DNA of 64,000 nucleotides, from positions 2,052,877 to 2,116,876 of the forward strand of contig WPIO01000068.1 of assembly GCA_009760855.2 (NCBI GenBank), written 5' to 3'. The number at the start of each line of letters is the position of its first letter. Within the stretch, counting starts at the first letter, position 1. Origin of the DNA: Cristatella mucedo. Taxonomy: Eukaryota > Bryozoa > Phylactolaemata > Cristatellidae. Below are positions 11,879 through 23,549 of the stretch, piece after piece. Position numbers and translations under genes: made by a program. Below the pieces are notes generated by a model, which saw only the letters and a program-made list of their open reading frames with translations, made no database searches and was not told the origin of the DNA.

Positions 11879-11966
11879 CAACGTCAGATCTGCTATCGAC
11901 ACACGTGCTCACAGCATTCTGTTCAACCTGGCCGCCAGCTTGCCCTCATGTGTACATTAAATAAAC
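11879..11966 (+). other. Gene A1, putative third exon (3' UTR with poly(A) signal)
   Basis: An acceptor (TGATACAG, AG at 11877-11878) with an upstream branch-like CAGCTAAT is followed by about 80 nt and AATAAA at 11960-11965. The block is conserved in five places in the window and always ends at or near an AATAAA. Because exon 2 already holds a stop and then a donor, the simplest reading is a non-coding terminal exon. If exon 1 were spliced directly here, a 26-codon frame would be open to TAA at 11958. All three frames are open in this copy, so that is weak evidence for coding. Confidence 0.5.
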
Positions 11967-12044
11967 ACGTTTTAATTTACTTTTACATTTAGATTTGTTA
12001 TCCCATACCCAAACAGTACACCGTAACCCTATGATTTAAAATCT

Positions 12045-12475
12045 GACATCAAAGCTGGAACTCCAAATAATAATAGTAATTATTTTGAACACGATAAAGG
12101 GTCCTCAGAGGACTCAAGCTCTATCGGGGCGCTTTACGTATACTACAAACACTCCATGATCGAATTGTTTGTAGCAGTTTGTTTCAATAGTGGTACACTA
12201 TTGTATGTCTTATGGAATCAGCGATAAGCTAGATCTGCCATGTTATGAGTAATAATAATGATATTACTAATAATGCACCTAATAAAGCGCCCTCAGAGTA
12301 CTCAATCTCTTTCTAGGCGCTTTAGATTTGCTGCACAGTGAAACGCAATTGAATGGGGAGTAATATCATGCTTGATAAACAACATGAATAACATGGTTAG
12401 GGGTGACATGCACTGGGGCAACATGTAAATGTGGTTAATGGTAGAATGCACCATGTCAGCACGCATTAGCACATG
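12045..12475 (-). mobile_element. Two decayed L2-like 3' ends downstream of A1
   Basis: Two successive 3'-end signatures (around 12100-12180 and 12270-12475) with AAT-type tails between. Matching pairs occur at 39840-40250 and 52540-52890, and a single version at 18360-18480. Confidence 0.5.
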
Positions 12476-13329
12476 AGTGGTACTTATCGCTCGTGGTTTC
12501 CTGGTATAGCTAACCTATGCCGGTCGTGATCCACAAAATGGCTAAGTGAGATTCAACGCCGGGGTGATGTAATAGAAAGCCATTTTGTACACGAGTTGAG
12601 ATGAGTTCTGGCTGAAAGCTTGGTGCTGCAAGAAAGATTTAGTAAGCTTAGAACGATTCCGAAAGCTGATAAACATCCATCGCTGACTATTACAGTCGTT
12701 GATACTATGCATATTAGAAATTACCTTTACGTGTGGACACTGATCGGTGCTGTGCCGTGTTTGGGACCTTGTGGATAATCTCTGACCTTAGCCAAACTCT
12801 TTAGCACCAACGACTCTTTGGCAGCTGTGCAGACGTGATGAGGACCAATGGCATTAGTCACGTAGCGACTGAGGCTAGCACTTTTAACAGGGCTAGGTTT
12901 TGAAACTGAAAATATCCATGAAATTTAAAAGACATCAATTAAGTTTTGGTAAATGTTATCTTGAGCGAACGTAGCAGCTAGCTATGCACGTCCATCAAAG
13001 TTTGTACCACCTTTTGGTCTCGGAGCGGGCTTTAATTAACGATTGGCATTGAGCAAGGTGATAGTGTCTTGGGGCACTGCGACTAAATGCAAGTCCGTAT
13101 TTTGCATTATAAGACCTTTAGTATTGTATCTGTATGTATTTCAAATGGTAGCCCTTTGTTATGAAGATCGTAGATGTGATTTACGCCTATAACCTGCCTT
13201 TCATTTGGCAGCTAAAGTGAAGTTTACATTGGCATAGCAAAATGTGGCACATGAATAACAAGATTGTTTAATCATTCGTCACTCAAATTCCTGCTGTTAA
13301 TACAGTAAAGCTACTGGAACCACTGTGCT

Positions 13330-13570
13330 AAATTCAAGAATGAAGGTACAAAGAATGCAAAGAAGGCGAAGCATCGTACCACCCGCTTTTCGAAATCCAA
13401 TAGTTTACCATTACCTCGTACAAACCTAAAATTCTTTGGAGACCGTGCGTTTAGTTCGTATATTTCAAAAGCCTGGAACTCTTTCCCGACTTGCATCAGA
13501 ACATCCCCTAACTTGACCACATTAAAAAACCTAAAAAACCTATTTAGGAAAGCCTGTATCACTTGCTTGC
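13330..13570 (+). mobile_element. L2-like ORF C-terminal fragment
   Basis: Plus-strand match to the end of the family-1 ORF (FGDRAFSS..KAWNSLPTCVRTSPNLTT equivalent, frameshifted), ending CTATTTAGGAAAGCCT. Confidence 0.6.
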
Positions 13571-15599
13571 TGACTGATAGATTGATATGTACTCTCCGGA
13601 TTTAAATTTACTAGTCAGGTATTGACCCTATTCTCTGCTGCCGTGTCCGACAGTGTTCGGCTTACAGTCGTCCATTAGTGCATCTTGAATTGTACGTTGG
13701 CGCTGCACCGACAAATAATAAATGGCTATTCCAAGGCTTCGAGTTGCAATCTGTGGCATGGCAACCGCAACTGACGTGTTGGCATGGGGGATGCGTGTAC
13801 ATAGAAATTATATTGATGCATGGAGAAAGTTTTAACCAGTTAATAACGACATGCGGTGACGGGATTTTCTTTTGCAAAGTATAACTGCTTGCGAGGAACA
13901 AGTGCAATGACCAGAATGCTTCTTATATTAGAAAAAAGCAACATTTCTGAATTGCTGCCCCATCTATACTTCCGAACTAACATCCTTAATACATTATACG
14001 ATATACGTGAAAAAAGTGCTAACAGAAGCATCGTGGTAGCAGTCGTCTTGATGAGCATATTTTAGCGACTTATGCTCCTGCTGAGGCCTTATTAGAGGAC
14101 ATATTGGTTAGGTTTAGTTAAAATGTATCCGGAATCAAAGTAATAGGTAACCGAGCTCATCCATCAAAGTAGGATACAGGTTTTGATCCTGAAGTAGGCT
14201 TCCATTTACTACCGGCCTTGAGCTAGGTGGTAACTGCTTATGCCATTATGACTGAATGCAAGTACTCATTTTGCATTAGAATAAGTTTACTTTTTCTTCG
14301 CATCCCAGTCAATAATATTAGCCTTTTACAGTATAAGCTGTAGGTCAAATCCCAAGCTATAGCTAGTGTTATTGCTAGTCGCTAATAAAATCTCTACCTG
14401 ACTTATCAGCACTGGTAGAATGCCCAAAAACGATTGCTACCGACATTCTGCATGAATTGTAGCTAGTTGCTAGCAGCTAGTTGCAAGACGCTAGTCTGCT
14501 TATAGAGAGTCTTATTAGTCTTATCATAGCCGTTTAAAAATAGGAAACCGGTCTAAGTAAATGTGGCCAGGAGAAATGAGGCTTTCTAACTGGCCGCTTC
14601 TCCTTTTTTGAAGCTAGGTAAGCCCAGCAACAGACAACAGGGCGCCAAATTTTAGATTAAACTAGACGGCTTCTCATAATAGAAAAAGCAACATTTCTTA
14701 ACAGCTTCCACAGCCGTACTTCCATGCTAACACCCATATCGCATTAAACGATATATGAGAAACAAGTGCTACAATGAGCATCGTGCTAGCAGTAGTGTTG
14801 CTGAGCACGTTGTGGCAACTAATGCTCATGCTGAGGTCTTATTTTGAAGTGCCACATTTGCCCATACATCTTAGCTGTGGCAAAATAGTTGGATCATAGG
14901 TAATCGCAGGTGCCACTTACTGTTCAAAAGGCGCACTGAGTTATTCAAAATTGCAGCAAAATAAAGATGTGCACATTGAAATCAACAAGCAGAAAATTTC
15001 TTTTTCATTTTAAATTAGGTAACTATGAAGTGTACTGCCTTTTTTTGACAGGCTTGAATACTAAATCAGGCTCACAGCATCGTATCGTTCACAGCAAATT
15101 GAAAGTCGAGCTCGATCCAGATAATCCAGGCTTTAGGTGTCACGAGACTAGATAGGAGGGGTAATCGTTATTAGTTATGGTTGTAGCTTAAACTGTTTCT
15201 TAAAATGGCAAGCGTGTATAATTACAGAAGAAGATCACCTATGATGATGATGGGTTTTTTGCGACCGCTTTTAGTAAGGTGCACTCCGACTCACGTCGTA
15301 CGAGTTACGTGGTCACATATATCATCCCTAGCAAAATATTCGATGAAAGGACGTCAGAAAAATTAAGAAGAACACGCTATGCAATCTTAAACTTGTGTCT
15401 AATAATGTTTAAAATTCATCACTAGCGCTGAAGAAAGACGGAAGAAAGTTACTGAGTTTTGATGACTGTTTCCAGTGGTTTGACGATTAAATTATGCAGG
15501 TTACGAGGCAAAAGGATAAGGGTCAACGATTTCGATTAGGTAGGCAAGTGAGCTGCAGCTGAAGGATCATCAAGTCCCTTTCAAAGTTGATATTGTATG
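13571..15599. other. Unassigned region with an internal duplication
   Basis: 13890-14110 and 14670-14860 are diverged copies of each other (GAAAAAGCAACATTTCT, AGCATCGTG.TAGCAGT). Open frames on both strands at 13660-14065 overlap and have no counterpart in other segments. No gene recognised. Confidence 0.4.
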
Positions 15600-16170
15600 G
15601 CATCTCCGTCTGTAACTCCATAAGGCCACAAAGACAATGTAGGTGCTAGGCACGAGAGTTTGGGATAGCACATTCGCAGCCTAAGCCACTTTCGGTACGC
15701 ATTGGGTAGCCAACAGAGTTAATCTCACGCCACAAAGAGAAAGTGGAAAGCATAGCAGATTCAGGAGAGGAGTTGAGTTAGTGATTAGCATGGAAGTAGC
15801 AGCTTGAAACTTCTAGAAAAGATGTGCCATAGTCGGCAGCAAGAGATTAGTTGTCGTTACGTAAGAATCGTGAAAGCAAGTTCCCCAGCCTAGGACTGGC
15901 AGAACAATGGTTTCCGTTGCCGATGGTCTTTAAGCGTTAAAATGAACCAGCTAATGTATTGTCCATTAAGGCCTGAGGATATGACGAGGCTGAAACTGGT
16001 GCAGCAGTTCAGCTAGATTTGGAGGAGCCAAGCTATGGCGGGCCTTGAGGGTATGTGTAGGAGCGTTGCTCTGTTTCCGTTGATCGGGGGCATGTAAACT
16101 AAAACCAAGGTGTTGTGATCTGGCTCAGGCACCAATGGTAATCCATTCAAAGAGCTGCCATGCATTACTC
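15600..16170 (-). mobile_element. LINE family 2 3' part, reversed
   Basis: Starts with the reverse 3' end (CATCTCCGTCTGTAACTCC) and runs into the C-terminal coding region, heavily mutated. Confidence 0.65.
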
Positions 16171-17119
16171 AAGCTACCGACAATTAAGGGCAAATACCTG
16201 GAGTTCTGAATACAAGTGATTGCATGAAGCTTCGGGTGACTGAAAGATAGCATTTAAGTAGCCATTAATAGTGTAACCCTGAGAATTGGAATCACTGCTA
16301 GCGACTTGGAGGTTCACCACCGATGTGGGACACCCATACGAGTAGGTAGTGGAACGCGGCAGCCACAAAGAGCTACAGATGGAGAGTCTACACACATAGC
16401 GAAGAGAAGGGTATTCGATAGAGCCGGAGGGTGGCAGACATCTAGTGCCAGCCATGGCGGACAGGCGCATTATCAAATAGCCGGTTACAACCCGTTGTAA
16501 TTCAGGAGCGGAGAATTATAAACATCTCGGTAGTGATAGCACCACTGATTTAGCATATCGCCGGTTCACTGTCTTCCCGTCTATTACTGACGGCAAACTT
16601 ACAGGCTTTTCTTTCTTTCATGTCCTGCGGATTCAAACCAAGGTGGTAAGCTTTTAACTCCAGCAACTATAATAATATTTTCCACATTGACTTCAGTCAT
16701 GTCTCTTTCTATTTCCAGTAAGTTCCATGCGGAATCATAGATCATCTGAGAATCGTGTAACCTTAATAGCCATGAAACTAAAGATTGTCGCACGAAGTAT
16801 CTTTCTCGACCTCTCCTTGAAATCTTCACCCGACTTATCAGCACTAGTAGAATGCCCAAAAAAGTTATTACCGACATTCTGGATGAATTGCTCATATGAA
16901 CAAGTGCAAACATTTTTCTATCTCGCCCGTATCGTTCATGGCTTACTCAAAGCATTAAACCAGCATAGACAGGTAATTGCAAGCTTAACAAAGGATATCA
17001 AAGATCATGATTGGCTTTCCTTCGACTTAAAATTTGCGATGTAACTTAATTCCTAACAATTCCTTGTAGCTAAAGTCAATCTTGCTTACATAAAAACATA
17101 ATACTATAATAAAAGAACA
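16171..17119. other. Unassigned region joining the intron-2-like block
   Basis: 16171-16600 has no recognised content. 16700-17100 matches the late intron 2 block of the A genes (TTTCTCGACCTCTC, TACCGACATTCTGGATG). Confidence 0.4.
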
Positions 17120-17345
17120 CGTGATGAAGCACTCTCCGAGAACTAAATCTCTTTCTAGGCCCTTTACATTTTCTACAAAAGAAACACGATTGAATGGTGA
17201 GTGATCATGCTTGACAAAAACATGAATAACATAGTTAGGGGTTATATGCACAGGGTCAGCATGCAAGGGTGGTTAGTGGCAGCATGCGTAGTGACTGCAG
17301 GCATAAGCTCACAAAAGATGAATAACAGGGACCTACTAAATACAG
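17120..17345 (-). mobile_element. L2-like 3' UTR fragment
   Basis: Same fragment and context as 11130-11345, including the conserved junction ACCTACTAAATACAGTCA. Confidence 0.55.
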
Positions 17346-18175
17346 TCACAAATATGGTGCGTTTTCTAGAACTCAGTGGAATTGCATGTCGGCACTCCAA
17401 AAGTGCTGACGATCGGCGCATTTGCCTACAAGACAGCACAATACCTAGAATTTTTTTTCATAGCATCTTGAGCTTAAAGATAGACAATGTCAGAGAGTTC
17501 ATAAGGAAGAAATCATATTACAACCTTTTCCTAACTACAGGTACTCGGTCCGCATGAATTGTTCTTTTTCTACTTACAGTAGCTAAACATGCATTGTACA
17601 TGTTATCACTAATTTATTGAGATAAATCCTTTCCATAGCATCTCAAAGTCGTAGAAAGGGATTCGATTTCATAGCTCCCTAAATAAATGATTTACATTGA
17701 TTATCATTGTCGATAAGGTAGTCAGGTATGTGTACACTTTTGATAAGGGTTTCTCGAAAAACCTTGATTGATTAGCACTGTCTGGGGTGTCTTGTAGCTA
17801 ATTACAAGAAAAATGCTTTCGATATTGTGTTAGGATTCCTGCATCTGGGGACTCGTCATGGTAACCAAGCAAATGGCTCACTCTGGGTGCCCTTTAACGT
17901 ATCGTCATGAACTATTGATATTCGAACGGCTTGGTGGAGGCTGGCTGCTAGGACTGAGGACTAGACGGGCACATTTATGGATCACAGTGAGGCACTGCAA
18001 GGACAGTCTGCTTGCCAGGACTCAACCTGAGATTGGGTTGACATTTTGCCGCAAACGTACACCAGGAGGAAATGGGGACAGCAAGCTGTTCAGCCAATAC
18101 GCCCAAGGGCCCTAAGGGTTGCACCGAGCTGAGCAATAAGCTCAGCTAAAATGGTGTTGTTTGTTCTTTGTACAG
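17346..18175. other. Late intron-2-like block before orphan exon 3
   Basis: Colinear with 11346-11878, 38760-39631 and 51500-52346. An 85-codon open frame at 17858 is broken in the other four copies. Confidence 0.45.
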
Positions 18176-18260
18176 TGACGTTAGATATGCTATTGCCACA
18201 AATGCTCACAGCATTGTGTTCCACCTGGCCTCCAGCGTGCGTTAATATTTACGTTTTATA
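18176..18260 (+). pseudogene. Orphan third exon
   Basis: Acceptor TTCTTTGTACAG (AG 18174-18175) is the best polypyrimidine tract of the five copies. The body matches 11879-11966, with an earlier TAA at 18243 and AATAAG in place of AATAAA. No exon 1 or 2 of the same copy is present upstream. Confidence 0.42.
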
Positions 18261-19859
18261 AATAAGTTTTTACTTATTTTTTTCATTCAGATGTTCTCCA
18301 ATAACTAAATAATAAACCCTAACCCTAAGGTCTAAAATCTCACCACAAAGCCCAAATTCAAATAATAATAGTAAAGATAATAAAACACCTGATAAAGCGC
18401 CCTCAGAGAAAAATCTCTTTCTAGGCGTTCTACGTATGCTACAAATACGACACGACCGAATAGTTAGTGGTAGTTTGTTACAACATTGGTACATTATTGC
18501 AAGTCTTTTAGAAACAGCAATGTGCTAGATCCGCCATGTTATGAGTAATAATCATTGCTCCTGGTTTTCTGTTATATCTAGCATATGACAGTCATGATTT
18601 AACAAATGGCTACGGGAGATTAAACGTCGTAGCAATGTAATAGACTGTCATTTTGCACACGAGTTGAGATGAGTTCTGGCTCCCAGCTTGGAGCTGCAAG
18701 AAAGATGTAATTATCTTAGAACAATTGTGAAAGCCGATAAACCTCCACTGCCGACTATTAGAGTTGTTGATACTATGCAGATTGCATTTTTACGTTAAGT
18801 TAATACTATCCATATTAAATCTTTACGTTTAAGTGTGGACACTGATCGTTGCTTTGCCGAGTTTGGGAACTACCGGCTAATCCCTGAACTTAGCCCAACT
18901 CTTTGGCACCGACGACTCTTTGGCAGCTATGCCAACGTGCAGCTGACCAATAGCATTAGTCAGGTGGCGACCAGGACTAGCACTGTTAACAGGGCTGGGT
19001 TCGGAAATTGAAAATATCCGTGAAATTTAAAAGTCATTAATTAGGTTTTGTTAAAAGTTATTTTCAGCGAACAAGGCAGCTAGCTATGCACGCCTATTCA
19101 AGTTTGTGCCACCATTCGGTCGTGTAACTGGCATTACTTTATGATTGGCATTGAGGAAGATGATAGCTGCTTTGGACATTGTGACTGAATGCAAGTTCAT
19201 ATTTTTCCCTATAGGACCTTTATTATTATTTCAAATGTTAGCCCTTTGTTTTGGAGATCGTAGTTGTGATTTACGCCTATATCCTGTCTTCCATTTCCAT
19301 TCCTGTTCTTCCATTTAAATGTCTTTCGTTTAGCGGCTAAAATGAAGATGATCTTTGCATAGCTAAATGTGACACATGAATGATAAGATTATTCCATCAA
19401 AGGTCTCTCAATTTCCTGTGGTTAATGCAGTAACGCTTTTGGAACCAGAGTGCTAAATTTAAGAATGAATGTAACATAATGGAAAGAATGAATTTGTATC
19501 ACCCATTCCAGTTGAAACTTAATGGCTAACCGTTTTATTCTGAGCAAATTCAACAGTAAATTCGCCATGTCTGTAATGAAGAGCCGTTAGCTCTCGATGA
19601 AAACATAGATTAGGAATTAAGAGTGATCACTTACTGTATCCCAGATTGAGTCCCACTGAAGCTAGAAGGGAACCTGCGACAGCACGTCGGGATACTTTAT
19701 TTACAATTTCTTCAGGTCTTGGGGGGTCATCCGTTAGAATTACCCTCTTACATGCTTAGGATGCCGGGCGGAGATTCAGTAAAGAGCTCTCGCTACACAA
19801 CTGCAACTTCTGCGTGTCCTTGAGACGTAGTTGCAGAAACCAAACGAAAATATGCTGGC
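18261..19859. other. 3'-flanking block and distal upstream region of B1
   Basis: Colinear with 1117-2519. From about 19620 it resembles the distal A upstream region (GAGATTCAGTAAAG, ACACAACTGCAACT) and then meets the LINE at 19860. Confidence 0.45.
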
Positions 19860-20785
19860 TGGTATTTCTGAATAACCATGACCTGAAATTAAATGAATAT
19901 AAAACCGTTTGGCTGCTCATAGGACACCCTAAGCGTCTGGCATAAAAGGCCTTCCTCCTCTTCCAAAAGGTGATGCTATTGTGCCGCCATCACCACGTGC
20001 TCGAAATTTAGGTGTCGTTTTCGAAAGCTGAATAAATTTTAAAAGCTTCATTCAGAAGGCTGCTTCTATAGCTATCCATCACGTCCGATCCCTATCTAAG
20101 ATTAGAAGCTGTCTCCGACAGTGGCTTGTAATAAATTTAACCAACTCCTTGGTTCTGTCTCGGCTTGATTATTGTAATTCCCTTTTGGCTGGGCTGCCAA
20201 AAAAGCTATAGGGCCACTGCATCAGACTATGAATATGCCTGCCAAGCTAGTCTTCAAGTCCCAGCGGTTTGAGCACGTGTCACCTTTGCTAAATGAGCTA
20301 GGATGGATGCCGGTTGAGTGACGGATACAAAGCAAAGTTCTTATGCTGATCCACAAGGCCCGCCAGAGCTTGAATCCTTTATACCTAGCTGAACTGTTGC
20401 TTCAGTTGCAGCCTGTTCGCTCCCTCAGGTCCTGTGTGGACGATACATTAGCTGTTCCATTCCTCCGCTTAAAGACCGTTAGCTACTGAAGCTTGAGCTC
20501 TGCAGGTCATAGACTGTGGAAATCGCTTCCACAATTCTTATGCAATGAAAACTATTCTCCTACTGCCGATTATGGCTAATTCTTTTCAGCGGTCCTTAGC
20601 TGCTCATTCCACGCTACTCACTACCTTAACTGCTCTCCTCACTCTGCTATGCTTCCCACTTTCACTTTGTTGCATGAGAGGAAGTCATTTGGCTACCGAA
20701 TGCGTACCATAAGCAGCTAAGGCTGTGAGTGCACTAAGCAAAACTCTCCTGCTAACACCCACATGGTCCTCATGTCTTTGCAGAG
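19860..20785 (+). mobile_element. LINE family 2 (3' half) in the upstream region of B1
   Basis: Begins in the LKLNEDKTxLLLIGHP segment and runs to the 3' end. It separates distal from proximal upstream sequence of B1, with counterparts at 41575-42490 and 55405-56325. Confidence 0.72.
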
Positions 20786-20789
20786 TTTC

Positions 20790-20947
20790 AGATGGGGAAC
20801 AGGACAGGACAGGAATCACCTGAGTAGGTAGTTCTAACCACGAATAAAGTCTATGATTTAATATAGGCAGACGATGCGAACCTGCTTACCAAAGACACTC
20901 AGTAGCATCGAGGAATTCCACAGCTCTGCCCGACTGCCCAATACAAC
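20790..20947 (+). promoter_or_regulatory. Proximal upstream region of B1
   Basis: Shares GGCAGACGATGCGAACC and AGCATCGAGGAATTC with the same positions upstream of B2 and B3, and more distantly with the A genes. The A-type TATAAG is TATAGG here. It is cut off from the distal upstream block (about 19620-19875) by a LINE family 2 insertion. Confidence 0.35.
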
Positions 20948-21111
20948 TTGCTGAAGATAATGCAATAGGTGCTCGTAGTCGTGCTAGTCTGTGCATTGCC
21001 GACGGCAGCGCAAAGTGAGCAATCAGACGCCCAGGCACCAGCCGCCAAGAGGGTCAGTTGTGCACAACCTGTTTTTGATGCTGAGAGACGATAGCTAATG
21101 TCAGGTAGGTG
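20948..21111 (+). pseudogene. Pacifastin-like gene B1, exon 1 (broken)
   Basis: Aligns codon for codon with A-type exon 1, but the initiator is TTG. Codon 7 is TAG (20966-20968), and the Cys1 codon region reads CGA TAG. The pro-part SEQSDAQAPAAKR is still legible and the donor GTGAGT (21112-21117) is intact. It is the type-B paralogue: its upstream proximal region resembles the B2 and B3 copies more than A. Intron 1 carries a 1.67-kb L2-like insertion. Confidence 0.64.
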
Positions 21112-21334
21112 GTGAGTAGCGACCTCTATGTGGTTAACTATGAGCTGGGTCCTGAGGGGCAATCCTTACAACCGTCAACTGTCAACATGGTGCTGCTTTG
21201 GCAGCTGAGCCAAATATGGCTAGTCAAAATTCGGTCTGTAGAAACAGAATGAGCCATCGCGATGGAGAAAGACTGAAATGATTGTTAGCAAGATAAAAAG
21301 ATTCATACACCCAGAGTTTGAAACATACAGATAA

Positions 21335-23003
21335 TAATAATAATAATAATTCACTTGATAAAGCGCCCTCAGAGAACTTAATCTCTCTCTAGGCGCTTTA
21401 CATTTGCTGCAAAGTGAAATGCAATTGAAAGGTAAGTAAAATCATGCTTGAAAAAACAAACGAAATGAATAATATGGTTAGGGGTGACATGCACAAGGTC
21501 AGCATGCAAATGTGGTTAGTGGCAGCATGCACAGTGTCAGCACGCATAAGCACATCAAGGACGAATCACAGGGACCCACTGAATGCTGTCCTAAATAGGT
21601 GTGTTTTTAGGTTCCTTTTAAATGTGGTCAGGTCAGGGGATGTTCTGACGCAGGTCGGGAGAGAGTTCCAGGCTTTGGGAGTATATGAACTAAATGCACG
21701 GTCTCCAAAGGATTTAAGGTTTGTATGAGGTATTTCTAGACTGTTGGATTCCGAAAAGCGGGTGGTACGATGCTTAGCCTGATGGGGTAGTATATCTGAC
21801 AGATAGCCTGGATCCATTATATGAAGGGACCTAAAAGTGAGCGACAAAACCTTAAAGTCAATCCGTTGCTTGACTGGTAGCCAGTGCAGGTCGGCGAGAA
21901 GTGGAGTAATGTGGCAACTGCGACGCTCACGACAGACAAGCCTAGCTGCACAGTTTTGCACAAGCTGCAATCGCCTGATCGCACATGCTGGTAGGCCAGT
22001 GAGCAGTGAGTTGCAGAAATCGAGACGGGATGTCACGAATGCATGGACCAACTTGGACGTGGTATCCTTATCTAAACAAGCCCGAATTTTAGCAATGTTA
22101 TGAAGCTGAAAATAGGCGGATTTCACTGTGGAGCTGATATGGTCGTCTAACAAGAGGTCGCTTTGGAATATGATACCTAGATTTCGAGCTGATTCAACTG
22201 GAGATATGCTGGCAGAGCCAATTTTGAGGGTCAGCCTGTCGAATCTCTGGATCACACTGGGTTTGCCCATAACTAGTAAGTTAGTTTTATCATCGTTAAG
22301 TTTTAGAAAATTTGCTGCCATCCATTTGCGGATGTCATCAATGCATGCAGCTAGTGAGTTTAAAGAATTTAAGGTGCTCGAAGGCTGGGAGGGATCAAAG
22401 CAAAGGTTCAATGAGTGTCATCGGCATAGAAGTGAAAGCCTAGATTGTGCTTGGCAATCACATCAGCAAGAGGCAAAGTATAAACCGTGAAAAGAACCGG
22501 ACCTAGCACTGAGCCCTGAGGTACTCCATATTTCAGAGGTACTTCAGATGATCTTTGTCCATTCACGTCAATACTCTGGAGTCTCCCACTGAGATAGGAC
22601 CTGAACCACTGCAGAGCAGTGCCAGTGATGCCCAGGCGAGATGAGAGGTGCTCTAGAAGAACTTTGTGATCGATGGTATCAAAACCTGCCAAAAGATCAA
22701 GCAAAACAAGCAGAGACACTTTACCCATGTCTTCATTCCTAAGTAGGTCGTTGTATACCCGAAGCAATGCTGACTCTGTGGAGTGATTAGCTCTAAAGCC
22801 AGACTGGAACTTACTAGCAAGGTGTGAGGTTTCGATATACGAGTTTAGCTGGTCTGCCACGACCCATTCGAGTGTCTTTGATAGGAACGGTAGAAGGGAA
22901 ACTGGGCGGTAGTTGCTCAAGTTCTCTTGGTCAAGTGTAGCTTTCTTGAGAAGTGGCCTGACTACAGCTTTTTTGAAAGGTGCTGGGACGTGACCTGAGG
23001 CTA
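21335..23003 (-). mobile_element. L2-like LINE family 1 inside intron 1 of B1
   Basis: Reverse-strand copy with an (AAT)n tail at the left end. It reads from RT domain start (22.99 kb) through YADD (about 22.42 kb) to the stop near 21.566 kb. A 1-base deletion just after the YADD motif splits it into two frames of about 200 and 281 codons. Comparison with B2 (42.99-43.05 kb) shows that the flanking intron is otherwise continuous, so this is an insertion. Confidence 0.85.
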
Positions 23004-23434
23004 ATGAGGAAAGAAATGGCAGAGAGGACGGACAGTAGGCTCTGTAGGTACGGAAAAACAACGTTTGAGTGATTGGGTGAGAGTCAGACCAAGTGCGACC
23101 ATGACACTTTGTGTTAGGATATCGAGTAATCGAGCTAAAAGTGCGAGAAAGAGATCAGTCGTTTGCAGGAGAGTGAAAGCAATACCCAGAGAGTTTGAGT
23201 GACAGATAAGGAGCTGCTGTGAATTGCCTAACACCTAATAGTCCTCGGCTAGTTGAGCGACCTTAAATAATGAAAATATATGGAAACCACGTGCTTTGGA
23301 AGCAGCATGCAACTGCTCTTCGCTCTGAGCATCACTAGCCAGAACTATTATTTCGATGCCTTGTTGGTTTCGCTCATAAACTGATTGCTGATCATTGCAA
23401 CTTATGCAAGGCCTTCGTTTTCCTTAATATGCAG

Positions 23435-23519
23435 GTTCGATGGGTGCAACATATGCTTTTACTGGACAGGATTTTCTTTGCAAAACGCTACAGAAAGGCA
23501 TGCATTCGCCATTAGCTAA
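23435..23519 (+). pseudogene. Pacifastin-like gene B1, exon 2
   Basis: After acceptor TATGCAG the frame reads W-FDGCNICFYWTGF, so Cys2 and Cys3 are kept and the Cys4 position is Tyr. A 2-base gain then moves the frame away from the KACIRH end seen at 53948, and TAA follows at 23517. The donor region is GTGACT at 23549. Confidence 0.58.
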
Positions 23520-23549
23520 GTCAAGCAGCCCAGATAAAAACGGGTCTGG

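Noticed and set aside
6756-11960. Exon 1 joined directly to the AATAAA exon as a two-cysteine hormone-like peptide (calcitonin-type loop)
   Set aside because: The join is in phase and gives two nearby cysteines in A3, but all three frames of the last exon are open in A1. There is no C-terminal amidation signal, and exon 2 fits a known domain. Kept only as an alternative splice possibility.
16727-17044. Plus-strand ORF of 105 codons
   Set aside because: Homologous blocks at 10785, 14400, 38210 and 50950 have shifts and stops in every frame, so no coding constraint is visible.
17858-18115. Plus-strand ORF of 85 codons before the orphan exon 3
   Set aside because: The first 25 or so codons recur in four other copies, but all of those hit a stop soon after. 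It probably reflects shared ancestry, not coding.
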